The notes: generated by a model from the sequence alone, not told the origin. Positions 23,535 to 31,743 are shown, counted from the first letter of the stretch. The stretch: DNA of 32,115 nucleotides from Akkermansia sp. (GCA_017390945.1 JAFOZZ010000040.1:1-32115); one strand, 5' to 3'. Program-made: numbers and translations.

Positions 23535-24626
23535 TTATATTTCCTCAGAATTACCGTTCAGACTATGCCCGAAAACGGCTGAACTGCGGCCACTAGCCTC
23601 CAGCAACGCACGGCGCGAAGCCGGCAATACATCGCGCGAAAGCTCAGCATAGCCCAGGCGGTCGCGGAAATAAGCCACCGCGCTCTGGGATATGGCAAAA
23701 ATCCATTCAAAGCCCAGCGCACGGGCTTTATCCTCGACAAAACGGCACATTGCACGCCCATAGCCGTGCCCCTCGTAGTTTTTCTTAATAAACAGGCAGC
23801 CCAGCTCGGCGCAGTTATCCTCCGCGTATGGATAAAGAGCCACGCAGCCTACGATGGTGTCATCGAGCGTGTACACGTAGTAGCTGTCGATATTGTCGCG
23901 AATATCCTCGTAAGTACGCTCCACCAGTTTGGAGTCCACCATACTGCGGGCAATCATGGAAAGGAGCTCAGGAATGTCATCCTCCTGCAAGGGACGCACC
24001 TCGCGGTAGGAGTCGGTGTGCACCATGCTACCCACGCCTTCCTCGGAGAAAATCTCATCCAGCAGCACGCCACGGCGCAGGCCATCGAGGAGATGCACAC
24101 GGGGTACTCCCCTGCGGCAAACTTCCGCCGCCTGTTGCAACACGTCTGCATGCAGGCAATCATCATAGGCACCTGCCAGCACATCGCTCTCGCGTATGGC
24201 AAATATGGGCTGGCCGCTTCGGCACGGCACACCCTCCACCTGCAAGCTGATGTACTTGGCAGCCCCCAGAGCTGCGGCCAGTGCCACGCTACCGGCATCA
24301 AAACGCCCGCGAGTACCCGAGGGCACGATAGCCACCTGACGGCGCTCGACAATCTCCTGCACGCGAGCTACCGCGGCACTCCCCTCGGTAAGCGGCAGCT
24401 CTGCCTCGGCTGCATGGATTTCGCACAGACTGGCGCGGCGCATCAGCTGCGAGGTATCGGTACCCTCAGCCACCAGCACCAGGCGCACACCAATCTCATG
24501 CAGAGCATCGGCATCCAGCAAGGCATCCATCAACTCATCTGCCGACAGCAACTCTTCGCAGATATGAACTACGAAGAGTCGGCCACGGAAATAAGGCACG
24601 TATTCCAGAACAGAACGAACGTTCAT
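23535..24626 (-). CDS. argA: N-acetylglutamate synthase, ArgA type
   Basis: The 363-residue protein joins an amino-acid-kinase-like domain (about 1-240) to a GNAT acetyltransferase domain, the layout of ArgA, which acetylates glutamate at the first step of arginine synthesis. The start VRSVLEYVPYFRGRLFVV resembles ArgA (SVPYI..HRG.TFV). RVHLLDG, DEIFSEEGVGSMV and the GNAT part with IVGCVALYPY and NYEGHGYGRAM fit ArgA well. E. coli ArgA has about 443 residues, so the kinase-like domain is shortened. I chose the ATG at 24626; the longer frame runs into secA in the wrong frame. It lies 40 bases after secA and is probably co-transcribed. No other arg gene is near. Confidence 0.85.
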   Translation of the reverse strand: MNVRSVLEYVPYFRGRLFVVHICEELLSADELMDALLDADALHEIGVRLVLVAEGTDTSQLMRRASLCEIHAAEAELPLTEGSAAVARVQEIVERRQVAIVPSGTRGRFDAGSVALAAALGAAKYISLQVEGVPCRSGQPIFAIRESDVLAGAYDDCLHADVLQQAAEVCRRGVPRVHLLDGLRRGVLLDEIFSEEGVGSMVHTDSYREVRPLQEDDIPELLSMIARSMVDSKLVERTYEDIRDNIDSYYVYTLDDTIVGCVALYPYAEDNCAELGCLFIKKNYEGHGYGRAMCRFVEDKARALGFEWIFAISQSAVAYFRDRLGYAELSRDVLPASRRALLEASGRSSAVFGHSLNGNSEEI

Positions 24627-24666
24627 ACCGTGCAGGCAGAGAGAGAGACGCGATGCTGATGACTGT

Positions 24667-27600
24667 TTACTTCTGCTCGGCATCCAGGGAATCAGCGAGC
24701 GGGTCAGCCACGAGCTCTTCCTCGCCCATGGCGAGAACACCCGGGTTCGTCTCGCGCTTCACCTTGCCCATCACCTTCTTGCGAGGCAGCTTAATCTTCT
24801 TCTCGGCCTTCATGCGCACGCCGGGCATAGGAGCACCGCTGATGGTCTCCCCCTCCGGAAGCTCCATGGGGCCGAAAGAATCCATAGCCTCGGTCACAGC
24901 GGGCATACCCTCAGGCATGTCAGGAGCGGGCAGCTCATCCTCCTCGGGTGCATTGGCACGAGCGCGGGCGGTAATCTGGCTCATCTGCTCGCGCAGCATG
25001 GACAGCAGGTCGCCATTGCCCAGGATATCGGTGATATCGCTGTCCTCCTCATCCGCATTGCTGCTGGGCAGAGAGGCCAGGAAGTCCTCGAAAGCGTTGA
25101 GGTTCGTGGTGCTGCGGAAGAGGTTAGCGAGAATCTCGAACTGAATGTTGTTCATCAGGGTCTCGAAAATCTCGTAAGCCTCGCGCTTGTACTCCACGAG
25201 CGGGTCGCGCTGCCCCTGAGCACGCAGGCGTACGCCTTCGCGCAGGGCATCCATATCGGTGATATGCTGCTGCCAGAGCTTATCGATGGATTGCAGCATA
25301 ATGCTACGCTCCATCTGCTCCACGCGGTCCGGACGCTCACCTGCCACCTTCTTCTCGTACATCTCGCGCACCTTGTCAATGATAACCTGTGCGGCGTCAG
25401 TCGGTGTCTTGCTCAGGAAGTCGGAGTCGGCCTCGCCCCAACCCAGGGGGAAGGTAGCATTCACCCACTGCAACAGGTCAGCGCGGCGCACCGTACCGGT
25501 GTTGTCCTCGTTGAGGTAGAGCTCGCACTTGTTGTTCACGCCCTCATTGAGCTGGTCGTAAATCATCTCGCGCGGGTCTTCGCACAGCAGAGCCTCGTTA
25601 CGCATACCGTACACAATGGTACGCTGCTGGTTCATCACGTCATCGTAGTCCAGCACGTGCTTACGCCACATGTAGTTGCGCTGCTCTACGCGCTTCTGTG
25701 CGCCCTCGATAATCTTGTTCATCAGGCCGCTTTCCACAGCCTCACCTTCCTCCATACCGAAGCGATCCATCACGCGGGTCATGCGCTCGCTGCCACCGAA
25801 GTTGCGCATCAGGTCGTCCTCGAAGGAGAGGAAGAACTGGGAAGCACCGGGGTCGCCCTGGCGAGAACAACGGCCACGCAGCTGGCGGTCGATACGGCGG
25901 GACTCATAGCGCTCGGTACCCAGCACAAACAGGCCACCCAGCGCGGCCACACCCTCGCCCAGCTTAATGTCGGTACCACGACCAGCCATGTTGGTGGACA
26001 CGGTCACAGCACCACGCTGGCCGGCACGAGCCACAATCTCAGCTTCGCGCTGGTGGTTCTTGGCATTCAGCACCTCGTGCGGAATGCGAGCACCGGAAAG
26101 CATGCGGGAAAGCGTCTCGGAAGCCACCACACTGGCAGTACCCACCAGCACAGGCTGCCCCTTGGTGTGCAGTTCCTTAATCTTGGCTACCACAGCGTTG
26201 AACTTCTCACGACGCGTCTTGAAAATCAGGTCGTTCAGATCCTCACGGATGCAGGGACGGTTCGTCGGGATGGGCAGCACGTCCAGCTTGTAAATATCAT
26301 GGAACTCAGCAGCCTCCGTTTCAGCCGTACCGGTCATACCAGCCAGGCGGGTATAGAGGCGGAAGTAGTTCTGAATGGTGATAGTGGCGTAGGTCATGTT
26401 CTCGGCCTCTACCTCCACACCTTCCTTGGCTTCCACGGCCTGGTGCAGGCCTTCGCTCCAGCGGCGACCCGGCATTTCACGGCCGGTGTTCTGGTCAATG
26501 ATAACAACCTTGCCCTCCTTCACCACGTATTCCTTATCCTTTTCGTAGATGGTGTAGGCCTTCAGCAGCTGACTGATGGTGTGCAGGCGAGCAGCATTCT
26601 CATCCAGTCGCTTAATGAGCATGGACTTGCGAGCCTCGCGTTCGCGCTCGCTCAGCGTCTCATCCTCATCAATGTTCACGAACTCGGTGCCGAGGTCAGG
26701 CAGCACGAAATCCTCCGGCTTGCCGGGGCTGATGAGCTCGCGGCCCATCTCCATCAGATCGGCATCATGCAGCTTTTCATCCAGGCAGAAGTACAGCTCT
26801 TCCTTCAGCTTGAAGAGCTCCAGCTTACGGGGGTCCTGCAGCAGGAACAGCTCGTACTTCTCCACCATGCGGCGCATCTCCACGTCCTCCTGAGAGCGCA
26901 TGAAAGCACGGTTGCGGGGCATGCCCAGCTTCACCTTGTACAGGCAGCGACCGGCAGCAGAGGCATCGCCCTCAGCGGCGTACTTCTTCGCCTTGGTCAT
27001 CAGGCCGTTGCAAAGCTCAATCTGAGCCTTCACCACCTTCTCAATGAGGGGCTTCAGCACATCATACTGCTGCTCGCGTTCAATAACGGCCGGACCGGAA
27101 ATAATCAGCGGCGTGCGAGCCTCGTCAATCAGAATGGAGTCCACCTCGTCAATGATGGCGAAATAGTGCCCGCGCTGCACCTGAGCACTGCGGGTATTGG
27201 CCATACCATTGTCGCGCAGGTAGTCAAAGCCGAACTCAGCATTGGTACCGTAAGTGATATCGCAGGCGTACATCTGGCGGCGCAGGTCGTTGGGCATCAT
27301 GCTCTGAATACAGCCAACCGTCAGGCCGAGGTATTTGAAGAGCGCACCCATCCACATGGAGTCGCGGCGAGCCAGGTAGTCGTTCACCGTCACAACGTGC
27401 ACACCCAGCCCCGTCAGAGCATTCAGGTATACAGGCAGCGTTGCCACGAGGGTCTTACCCTCACCTGTGGCCATCTCGGCAATAAAGCCACGGTGCAGCG
27501 CAATACCGCCAATCAGCTGCACGTCAAAGTGTACCATATCCCACTTAATCGGGGTACCGCATACATCCACCTCAGTACCGCACAGGTTGCGGGCAGCGCA

Positions 27601-28023
27601 CTTGGCCACAGCAAAGGCCTCGGGCATAATCTGCTCCAGATACTTGGCACGCAGCTTGTCGAACTTAGGCTCAATCTCAGCAAAGGCTTTCTTACCAGCC
27701 TCAATGGAATCCGGCGTAGCCTCTACGGCAGGCAGCTTGGGGAAAAGGTCTTTCAGGGACTCAAAACGGGTATTCAGCACTTCTGCATACTGCTGCAAAT
27801 CAGCGGCATCCGCAGCCAGAATCTCACCTCGGGTCGGCAGCGTAATCGGCGTAAAGCGGTGCAGATACTTCTGCCACTCAGCTGTCTTACCTACCAGGAA
27901 ATCGCGGTCCTTACCCTCCCAGTTCTTCTCGATTTCGAGCATCTTCTTCACAACGGGGCGCAGCTTACGCACCTCGCGCTGGTTCTTGGAACCTACGATT
28001 TTATTGAGAATCCACTTAATCAT
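24667..28023 (-). CDS. secA: Protein translocase ATPase SecA
   Basis: SecA drives preproteins through SecYEG at the inner membrane. At 1118 residues it is far longer than E. coli SecA (901). Walker A is MATGEGKT (184-191), with DEVDS as the DEAD-box equivalent, a GRRWSEGLHQAVEAKEGV region, TNMAGRGTDIKLG and the RQLRGRCSRQGDPG helicase motif. Extra residues lie mainly between about 325 and 480, in the preprotein-binding region. The C-terminus is a variable tail rich in Pro, Met and charged residues and lacks the Cys-rich zinc motif that binds SecB. It has its own promoter and a leader with a tandem 12-bp repeat. argA follows. Confidence 0.97.
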   Translation of the reverse strand: MIKWILNKIVGSKNQREVRKLRPVVKKMLEIEKNWEGKDRDFLVGKTAEWQKYLHRFTPITLPTRGEILAADAADLQQYAEVLNTRFESLKDLFPKLPAVEATPDSIEAGKKAFAEIEPKFDKLRAKYLEQIMPEAFAVAKCAARNLCGTEVDVCGTPIKWDMVHFDVQLIGGIALHRGFIAEMATGEGKTLVATLPVYLNALTGLGVHVVTVNDYLARRDSMWMGALFKYLGLTVGCIQSMMPNDLRRQMYACDITYGTNAEFGFDYLRDNGMANTRSAQVQRGHYFAIIDEVDSILIDEARTPLIISGPAVIEREQQYDVLKPLIEKVVKAQIELCNGLMTKAKKYAAEGDASAAGRCLYKVKLGMPRNRAFMRSQEDVEMRRMVEKYELFLLQDPRKLELFKLKEELYFCLDEKLHDADLMEMGRELISPGKPEDFVLPDLGTEFVNIDEDETLSEREREARKSMLIKRLDENAARLHTISQLLKAYTIYEKDKEYVVKEGKVVIIDQNTGREMPGRRWSEGLHQAVEAKEGVEVEAENMTYATITIQNYFRLYTRLAGMTGTAETEAAEFHDIYKLDVLPIPTNRPCIREDLNDLIFKTRREKFNAVVAKIKELHTKGQPVLVGTASVVASETLSRMLSGARIPHEVLNAKNHQREAEIVARAGQRGAVTVSTNMAGRGTDIKLGEGVAALGGLFVLGTERYESRRIDRQLRGRCSRQGDPGASQFFLSFEDDLMRNFGGSERMTRVMDRFGMEEGEAVESGLMNKIIEGAQKRVEQRNYMWRKHVLDYDDVMNQQRTIVYGMRNEALLCEDPREMIYDQLNEGVNNKCELYLNEDNTGTVRRADLLQWVNATFPLGWGEADSDFLSKTPTDAAQVIIDKVREMYEKKVAGERPDRVEQMERSIMLQSIDKLWQQHITDMDALREGVRLRAQGQRDPLVEYKREAYEIFETLMNNIQFEILANLFRSTTNLNAFEDFLASLPSSNADEEDSDITDILGNGDLLSMLREQMSQITARARANAPEEDELPAPDMPEGMPAVTEAMDSFGPMELPEGETISGAPMPGVRMKAEKKIKLPRKKVMGKVKRETNPGVLAMGEEELVADPLADSLDAEQK

Positions 28024-28027
28024 TTCT

Positions 28028-28052
28028 ATTGACGGTTAAAATTGACGGTTAA
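28028..28052. repeat. Tandem 12-bp repeat in the secA leader
   Basis: ATTGACGGTTAA occurs twice (28028-28039 and 28041-28052), separated by one A, giving a period of 13. It lies in the untranslated leader, ending five bases before the ATG. Confidence 0.9.
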
Positions 28053-28081
28053 GCGCGCCCGAGATACGCACGCGGTTGCAC

Positions 28082-28110
28082 ATTGTAGCATAACTACCTG
28101 CCCGTGGCAA
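28082..28110 (-). promoter_or_regulatory. secA promoter
   Basis: TTGCCA (28105-28110), a 17-bp spacer and TACAAT (28082-28087) predict a start near 28075 and a leader of about 52 bases. Confidence 0.85.
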
Positions 28111-28205
28111 GCATAACGCCCGAATTCCCCCTGCCCTGTTGTGTCATGCTGCCATGAATGAAGACTAACAAGGCAGGCTCTCCGTTGACAAGCGCTCATG
28201 AGCCC

Positions 28206-28243
28206 CAAAGAACAAGCCGCAGCAATGACTTGCTGCGGCTTGT
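28206..28243 (-). terminator. metY terminator
   Basis: A perfect 14-bp stem (28212-28225 with 28230-28243) with loop TGAC is followed on the - strand by TTCTTT. Confidence 0.85.
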
Positions 28244-28270
28244 CGATAGAGGTTTATTCCTTCCGGGGAA

Positions 28271-29548
28271 TTAACGAATGGCGGCAAAAGCCTGCTGAAG
28301 GTCAGCAATGATATCCTCTGCGGCCTCAATACCTACGGAGAAGCGAATAAGGTCGGGCTTTACACCGGCCTCCACCAGCTGCTCGTCCGTCAGCTGACGG
28401 TGCGTATGGCTGGCCGGGTGCAGCACGCAGGTGCGGGCATCGGCCACGTGCGTCACGATGGAGGTGAGCTTCAGGCTGTCCATGAACTTGATAGCGCGCT
28501 CACGGCCACCCTTAATACCGAAGGTTACAACACCGCAGGTACGGCCGCCATCAAACTGACGCTGAGCCAGCTCGTAGTAGCGGTTGCTGGGCAGACCGGC
28601 ATAGTTAATCCACGCCACATCCTCCTGAGCCTCCAGGAACTCTGCCACCTTCTGGGCGTTCTCGCAGTGGCGCGGCACGCGCAGGTGCAGCGTCTCAAGC
28701 CCCAGATTCAGCAGGAAGGCATTCATGGGGGACGGGATGGAACCAAGGTCGCGCATCAGCTGTACGGTGCACTTGGTGATGTAGGCGCCCTTGCCGAAAG
28801 CCTCCGTGTACACAAGGCCGTGGTAGGAATCATCCGGCTGAGTCAGCCCCGGGAAGCGGTCGGCGTGAGCAGCCCAGTCGAAGTTGCCGCTATCCACCAC
28901 AACACCGCCTACCTGGGTAGCGTGACCATCCATGTACTTGGTGGTGGAGTGCATCACGATGTCGGCGCCGTGCTCGAACGGACGGCAGTTCATCGGAGTG
29001 GCAAAGGTATTGTCTACGATAAGGGGTACGCCGTTCTTGTGGGCGATATCGGCCATCTTGCGGATGTCCAGCACCTGCAGGGAGGGGTTGGAAATCGTCT
29101 CGGAGAATACGCACTTCGTATTCGGACGGAACGCTTTCTGGATTTCCTCCTCGGGGGCATCCTGGTCAACAAACGTTACTTCGATACCCAGCTTCTTAAA
29201 CGTAACGGCAAAGAGGTTGAATGTGCCGCCGTAAATAGCGCTGGTGGAGATGAAGTGGTCGCCGGCTTCGCAGATATTGAAAATGGAGTAGAAAGATGCA
29301 GCCTGACCGGAAGATGTCAGAATAGCAGCTACGCCGCCCTCCAGCTCTGCAATCTTCTTAGCCACACACTCATTGGTGGGGTTCTGCAGACGAGTGTAGA
29401 AGAAGCCGGATTCCTCCAGGTCGAACAAGCGTGCCATCTGGTCGCTCGTCTCATACTTGAAGGTAGTCGACTGAAAAATAGGCAGCACTCGGGCTTCACC
29501 CTTCTTGGGCTGCCAACCGCTCTGTACGCAAATGGTGTCTCTGTTCAT
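28271..29548 (-). CDS. metY: O-acetylhomoserine aminocarboxypropyltransferase (sulfhydrylase)
   Basis: A 425-residue PLP enzyme of the Cys/Met metabolism family. MetY makes homocysteine directly from O-acetylhomoserine and sulfide, and can accept methanethiol. The PLP lysine is Lys204 in HSTTKYMDGHA, the pyridine-binding Asp is in VDNTFATP (Asp179), and YTRLQNPT (51-58) is the substrate-site motif. Length and the HSTTKY lysine site favour MetY over the shorter MetB or MetC (about 380-395). I chose the ATG at 29548 over the in-frame TTG upstream. It is monocistronic with its own promoter and terminator. No S-box riboswitch is seen, and the leader is only about 27 bases. Confidence 0.92.
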   Translation of the reverse strand: MNRDTICVQSGWQPKKGEARVLPIFQSTTFKYETSDQMARLFDLEESGFFYTRLQNPTNECVAKKIAELEGGVAAILTSSGQAASFYSIFNICEAGDHFISTSAIYGGTFNLFAVTFKKLGIEVTFVDQDAPEEEIQKAFRPNTKCVFSETISNPSLQVLDIRKMADIAHKNGVPLIVDNTFATPMNCRPFEHGADIVMHSTTKYMDGHATQVGGVVVDSGNFDWAAHADRFPGLTQPDDSYHGLVYTEAFGKGAYITKCTVQLMRDLGSIPSPMNAFLLNLGLETLHLRVPRHCENAQKVAEFLEAQEDVAWINYAGLPSNRYYELAQRQFDGGRTCGVVTFGIKGGRERAIKFMDSLKLTSIVTHVADARTCVLHPASHTHRQLTDEQLVEAGVKPDLIRFSVGIEAAEDIIADLQQAFAAIR

Positions 29549-29581
29549 GGTTAGATGCAATTTTTTAACGCTTGCGCGGGC

Positions 29582-29610
29582 ATAGTATCACTTTATTCCT
29601 ATAATTGCAA
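29582..29610 (-). promoter_or_regulatory. metY promoter
   Basis: TTGCAA (29605-29610), a 17-bp spacer and TACTAT (29582-29587) predict a start near 29575. Confidence 0.85.
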
Positions 29611-29640
29611 GGAGAAATATACGAATTATGTCAAAAAATG

Positions 29641-29680
29641 TAAAAAAGATGCTCGATAGGTTAGAAAACCTACCGAGCAT
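29641..29680 (-). terminator. Terminator of the PA14-like gene
   Basis: A 14-bp stem with one mismatch (29649-29662 with 29667-29680) is followed on the - strand by CTTTTTTA. Confidence 0.92.
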
Positions 29681-29703
29681 GGTTCATTGAACAGATGAAA
29701 TTG

Positions 29704-30984
29704 TTACCAGAGGCGCCAGGAATCGAGGATATTTTCCTCCTTGCCCTGTTTATCCTCTTTTTTCGGCTTATCGTTGGCGGAGTCATCCTTGTGCGAGGTA
29801 CCCATAGCGGTATCCTTGTCGCTGCCGCTAATCTTGCCGAACAGTCGGGAGAAGAGGCCGCGCTTCTCGCCTTCCGCGAAATCGGCCTTCCAGATAAGGC
29901 TATCCTCGACAAAGGGCGGTCCCTCCTTACAATCGCTGATGGAATAATCGACACCGCCAGCAGTCAGGGCGCGCTTTATCTTAGCCGGGTCAGGCAGCAC
30001 ATCGCAGGTGCGGAAAAGGTGAAGCTTGGGTGCCTCCTTAGGGGCAAAAATACCGTACGGAGCCTTTCCGGGGCTCTCAATTTCCTCCGTCAGCAGACAG
30101 AAGCCGAACTCGTTCCCAGGCACCTCCGACACCAGAATCTCGATGGGGTATTTCTCGCCCTTCTTCACGGTAAAAGGCACACCGGAGGGGATACCACCCA
30201 GCATCCGATTCCAGTGCGGAGTATTCTCGAACTGATAGATAGCGCGGCCGCGAGTCTGAGGCGTTATCTCCCGCTGGTGACGGGAGGCTGCGTTATGAGC
30301 CTTCTGGGTAATCTCCTGCTGGTATGTGCGGCGAGTTCCTTCATCGAAACCACGGCGGGTCGGAATCGTCCAACCGCTTTCCAACACCAGCTTGTTGTTG
30401 AAGCGCACCATCAAGGTATCATCCCCCATACCCACGAAGCGGAAGGTGCCGCTCTTAGGTGCAGTTACAACGCCGCGATAGATAACCACCCAGGCGGTCG
30501 GGTTCACCTTGGGCTCACCCTTGTCCGCATTCACATTACACTGAAAAGCCTCCGGACCATAGCTTGCCTTGCAGCGCGGCAAGTAAAAATAAGGGGCATA
30601 CAACTTTACCTTGGGGGAGTAATAACCGGCAAACACCGACTGATCCCACTTCTTGTTGTTGAACTCATGGAAGATATCCACCACCCCCTGGCGCTTCAGC
30701 GGCTTTGACTTTCCATCAATGGGTTGCTTCAGGTCGTAAAAACGCCCCACCAGCGCAGACTCTTCATCCACCACGTTACCAAAAGCCTGAAGCAAATCAT
30801 AGTTCAGCTCCATTTTGTCCCATTGCTTTTTGGCGGTATCCCAGGCGCGCTTACCGATGTCGCCTGCCTGCTGCCCGAGCTCCTTGGTATCCTCCCACAA
30901 ATCATTCCAGTCAGCCCGTGCCTGCGGAACCATGGCCAACATACAGATACCTGCTAATATTGAGTTAAAGTGTGCTCTCTTCAT
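29704..30984 (-). CDS. Exported PA14-like domain protein
   Basis: A 426-residue precursor with a Sec signal peptide (residues 1-24, ending QARA). The N-terminal mature part is helical (WNDLWEDTKELGQQAGD). A segment from about 160 to 300 resembles a PA14 domain: SGTFRFVGMGDDTLMVRFNNKLV, given here in part as GTFRFVGMGDD and RFNNKLVLESGW, followed by a KYPIEILVSE strand. PA14 domains often bind carbohydrate. The C-terminus is a Lys/Asp-rich low-complexity tail (about 390-420). No catalytic module is recognised. The promoter places the ATG six bases after the -10 box. It is probably periplasmic or surface-exposed; its role is unknown. Confidence 0.9.
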   Translation of the reverse strand: MKRAHFNSILAGICMLAMVPQARADWNDLWEDTKELGQQAGDIGKRAWDTAKKQWDKMELNYDLLQAFGNVVDEESALVGRFYDLKQPIDGKSKPLKRQGVVDIFHEFNNKKWDQSVFAGYYSPKVKLYAPYFYLPRCKASYGPEAFQCNVNADKGEPKVNPTAWVVIYRGVVTAPKSGTFRFVGMGDDTLMVRFNNKLVLESGWTIPTRRGFDEGTRRTYQQEITQKAHNAASRHQREITPQTRGRAIYQFENTPHWNRMLGGIPSGVPFTVKKGEKYPIEILVSEVPGNEFGFCLLTEEIESPGKAPYGIFAPKEAPKLHLFRTCDVLPDPAKIKRALTAGGVDYSISDCKEGPPFVEDSLIWKADFAEGEKRGLFSRLFGKISGSDKDTAMGTSHKDDSANDKPKKEDKQGKEENILDSWRLW

Positions 30985-30990
30985 GCTCTC

Positions 30991-31019
30991 AGTCTACCCA
31001 ACCACCAGCGCCATAGCAA
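30991..31019 (-). promoter_or_regulatory. Promoter of the PA14-like gene, leaderless geometry
   Basis: TTGCTA (31014-31019), a 17-bp spacer and TAGACT (30991-30996) lie exactly 6 nt before the ATG at 30984. Confidence 0.8.
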
Positions 31020-31133
31020 GCAAAAAAATCGCCCCCAGACCAAAATCATACATTTTCACCATGATTTCACCTTCTCAGCCTGCCCTTACTATCCATTTCT
31101 ATCGTTAAACCTTCAACAGTCTCAGCCTTGCCC

Positions 31134-31613
31134 ATTGCCCTGCATCTGCGGGGCAATCTCATTCATGCGCCAGCATGAATGAGATTGAGCCTCATGCTCA
31201 ATCTCTCTGCGAGCCCACTCGCAATCTCGTCCCAAAAACTGCCCGCGACAGCGGGCAATTTCACCAGCCCCGCCCAGGGGGCTGATTTCACTTTGCCCCC
31301 GGCAAAATTTCACCCGAGCGCCAGCGAGGATTTCACCTGAGCCGCCAGGCGCAACATCACCTCGTCCTTCCCATCACTGCCCGCGCCAGCGGGCAATCTC
31401 GTTCACGCGCAAGCGTGAATCTCGTTGAGCCGCCAGGCTCAATCTCACTGCGAGCCCGCTCGCAATCTCGTCCCAAAAACTGCCCGCGCCAGCGGGCAAT
31501 TTCACCAGCCCCGCCCAGGGGCTGATTTCACTTTGCCCCCGGCAAAATTTCACCCGAGCGCCAGCGAGGATTTCACCTGCGCCGCAGGCGCAACATCACC
31601 TCGTACCTCGCAA
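31134..31613. repeat. Array of different short palindromes, duplicated as a 240-bp unit
   Basis: Two direct copies of about 240 bp (roughly 31134-31373 and 31374-31613; offset 240-241) each hold about eight to nine short inverted repeats of 12-18 bp. Each palindrome has a different sequence, for example TGCCCGC/GCGGGCA, TTCACGC/GCGTGAA, TTGAGCC/GGCTCAA, TGCGAGC/GCTCGCA, AGCCCC/GGGGCT, TTTGCC/GGCAAA and TGCGCC/GGCGCA. The loop is often GCCA or GCAA, and each palindrome is followed by ATCTCG, ATTTCAC or ACATCAC. Several palindromes differ between copies but remain self-complementary. No coding features are seen on either strand. Confidence 0.9.
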
Positions 31614-31661
31614 ATAGACACCAAACGACGAATGATTTAATAGAAAAGACTTCAAAACACT

Positions 31662-31689
31662 TTGGTAATTCATTAGAAAAAAATATCCT
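31662..31689 (+). promoter_or_regulatory. Candidate promoter of the small AT-rich gene
   Basis: TTGGTA (31662-31667), a 16-bp spacer and TATCCT (31684-31689) precede a leader of about 48 bases that holds a small hairpin, ACTGCG (31697-31702) with CGCAGT (31713-31718). The match is moderate. Confidence 0.45.
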
Positions 31690-31743
31690 ATTGGTAACTG
31701 CGCGGAGGTAGACGCAGTAGACCAACTGTTACAAAAGGGAAGC

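Noticed and set aside
24627-24740. Longer N-terminus of the ArgA-type protein
   Set aside because: It would overlap the end of secA in another frame, and the ArgA-like sequence begins at the ATG at 24626.
25264-28032. 922-codon open frame on the + strand opposite secA
   Set aside because: It mirrors the GC-rich third-position bias of secA, is rich in His and Gln in the usual shadow pattern, and shows no family motif.
29549-29581. S-adenosylmethionine riboswitch in front of metY
   Set aside because: The leader is only about 27 bases, too short for any known SAM riboswitch.
31134-31613. CRISPR array
   Set aside because: The repeated parts are the 6-8 base linkers and the variable parts are palindromes; there are no 24-37 base repeats with unique spacers and no cas genes.
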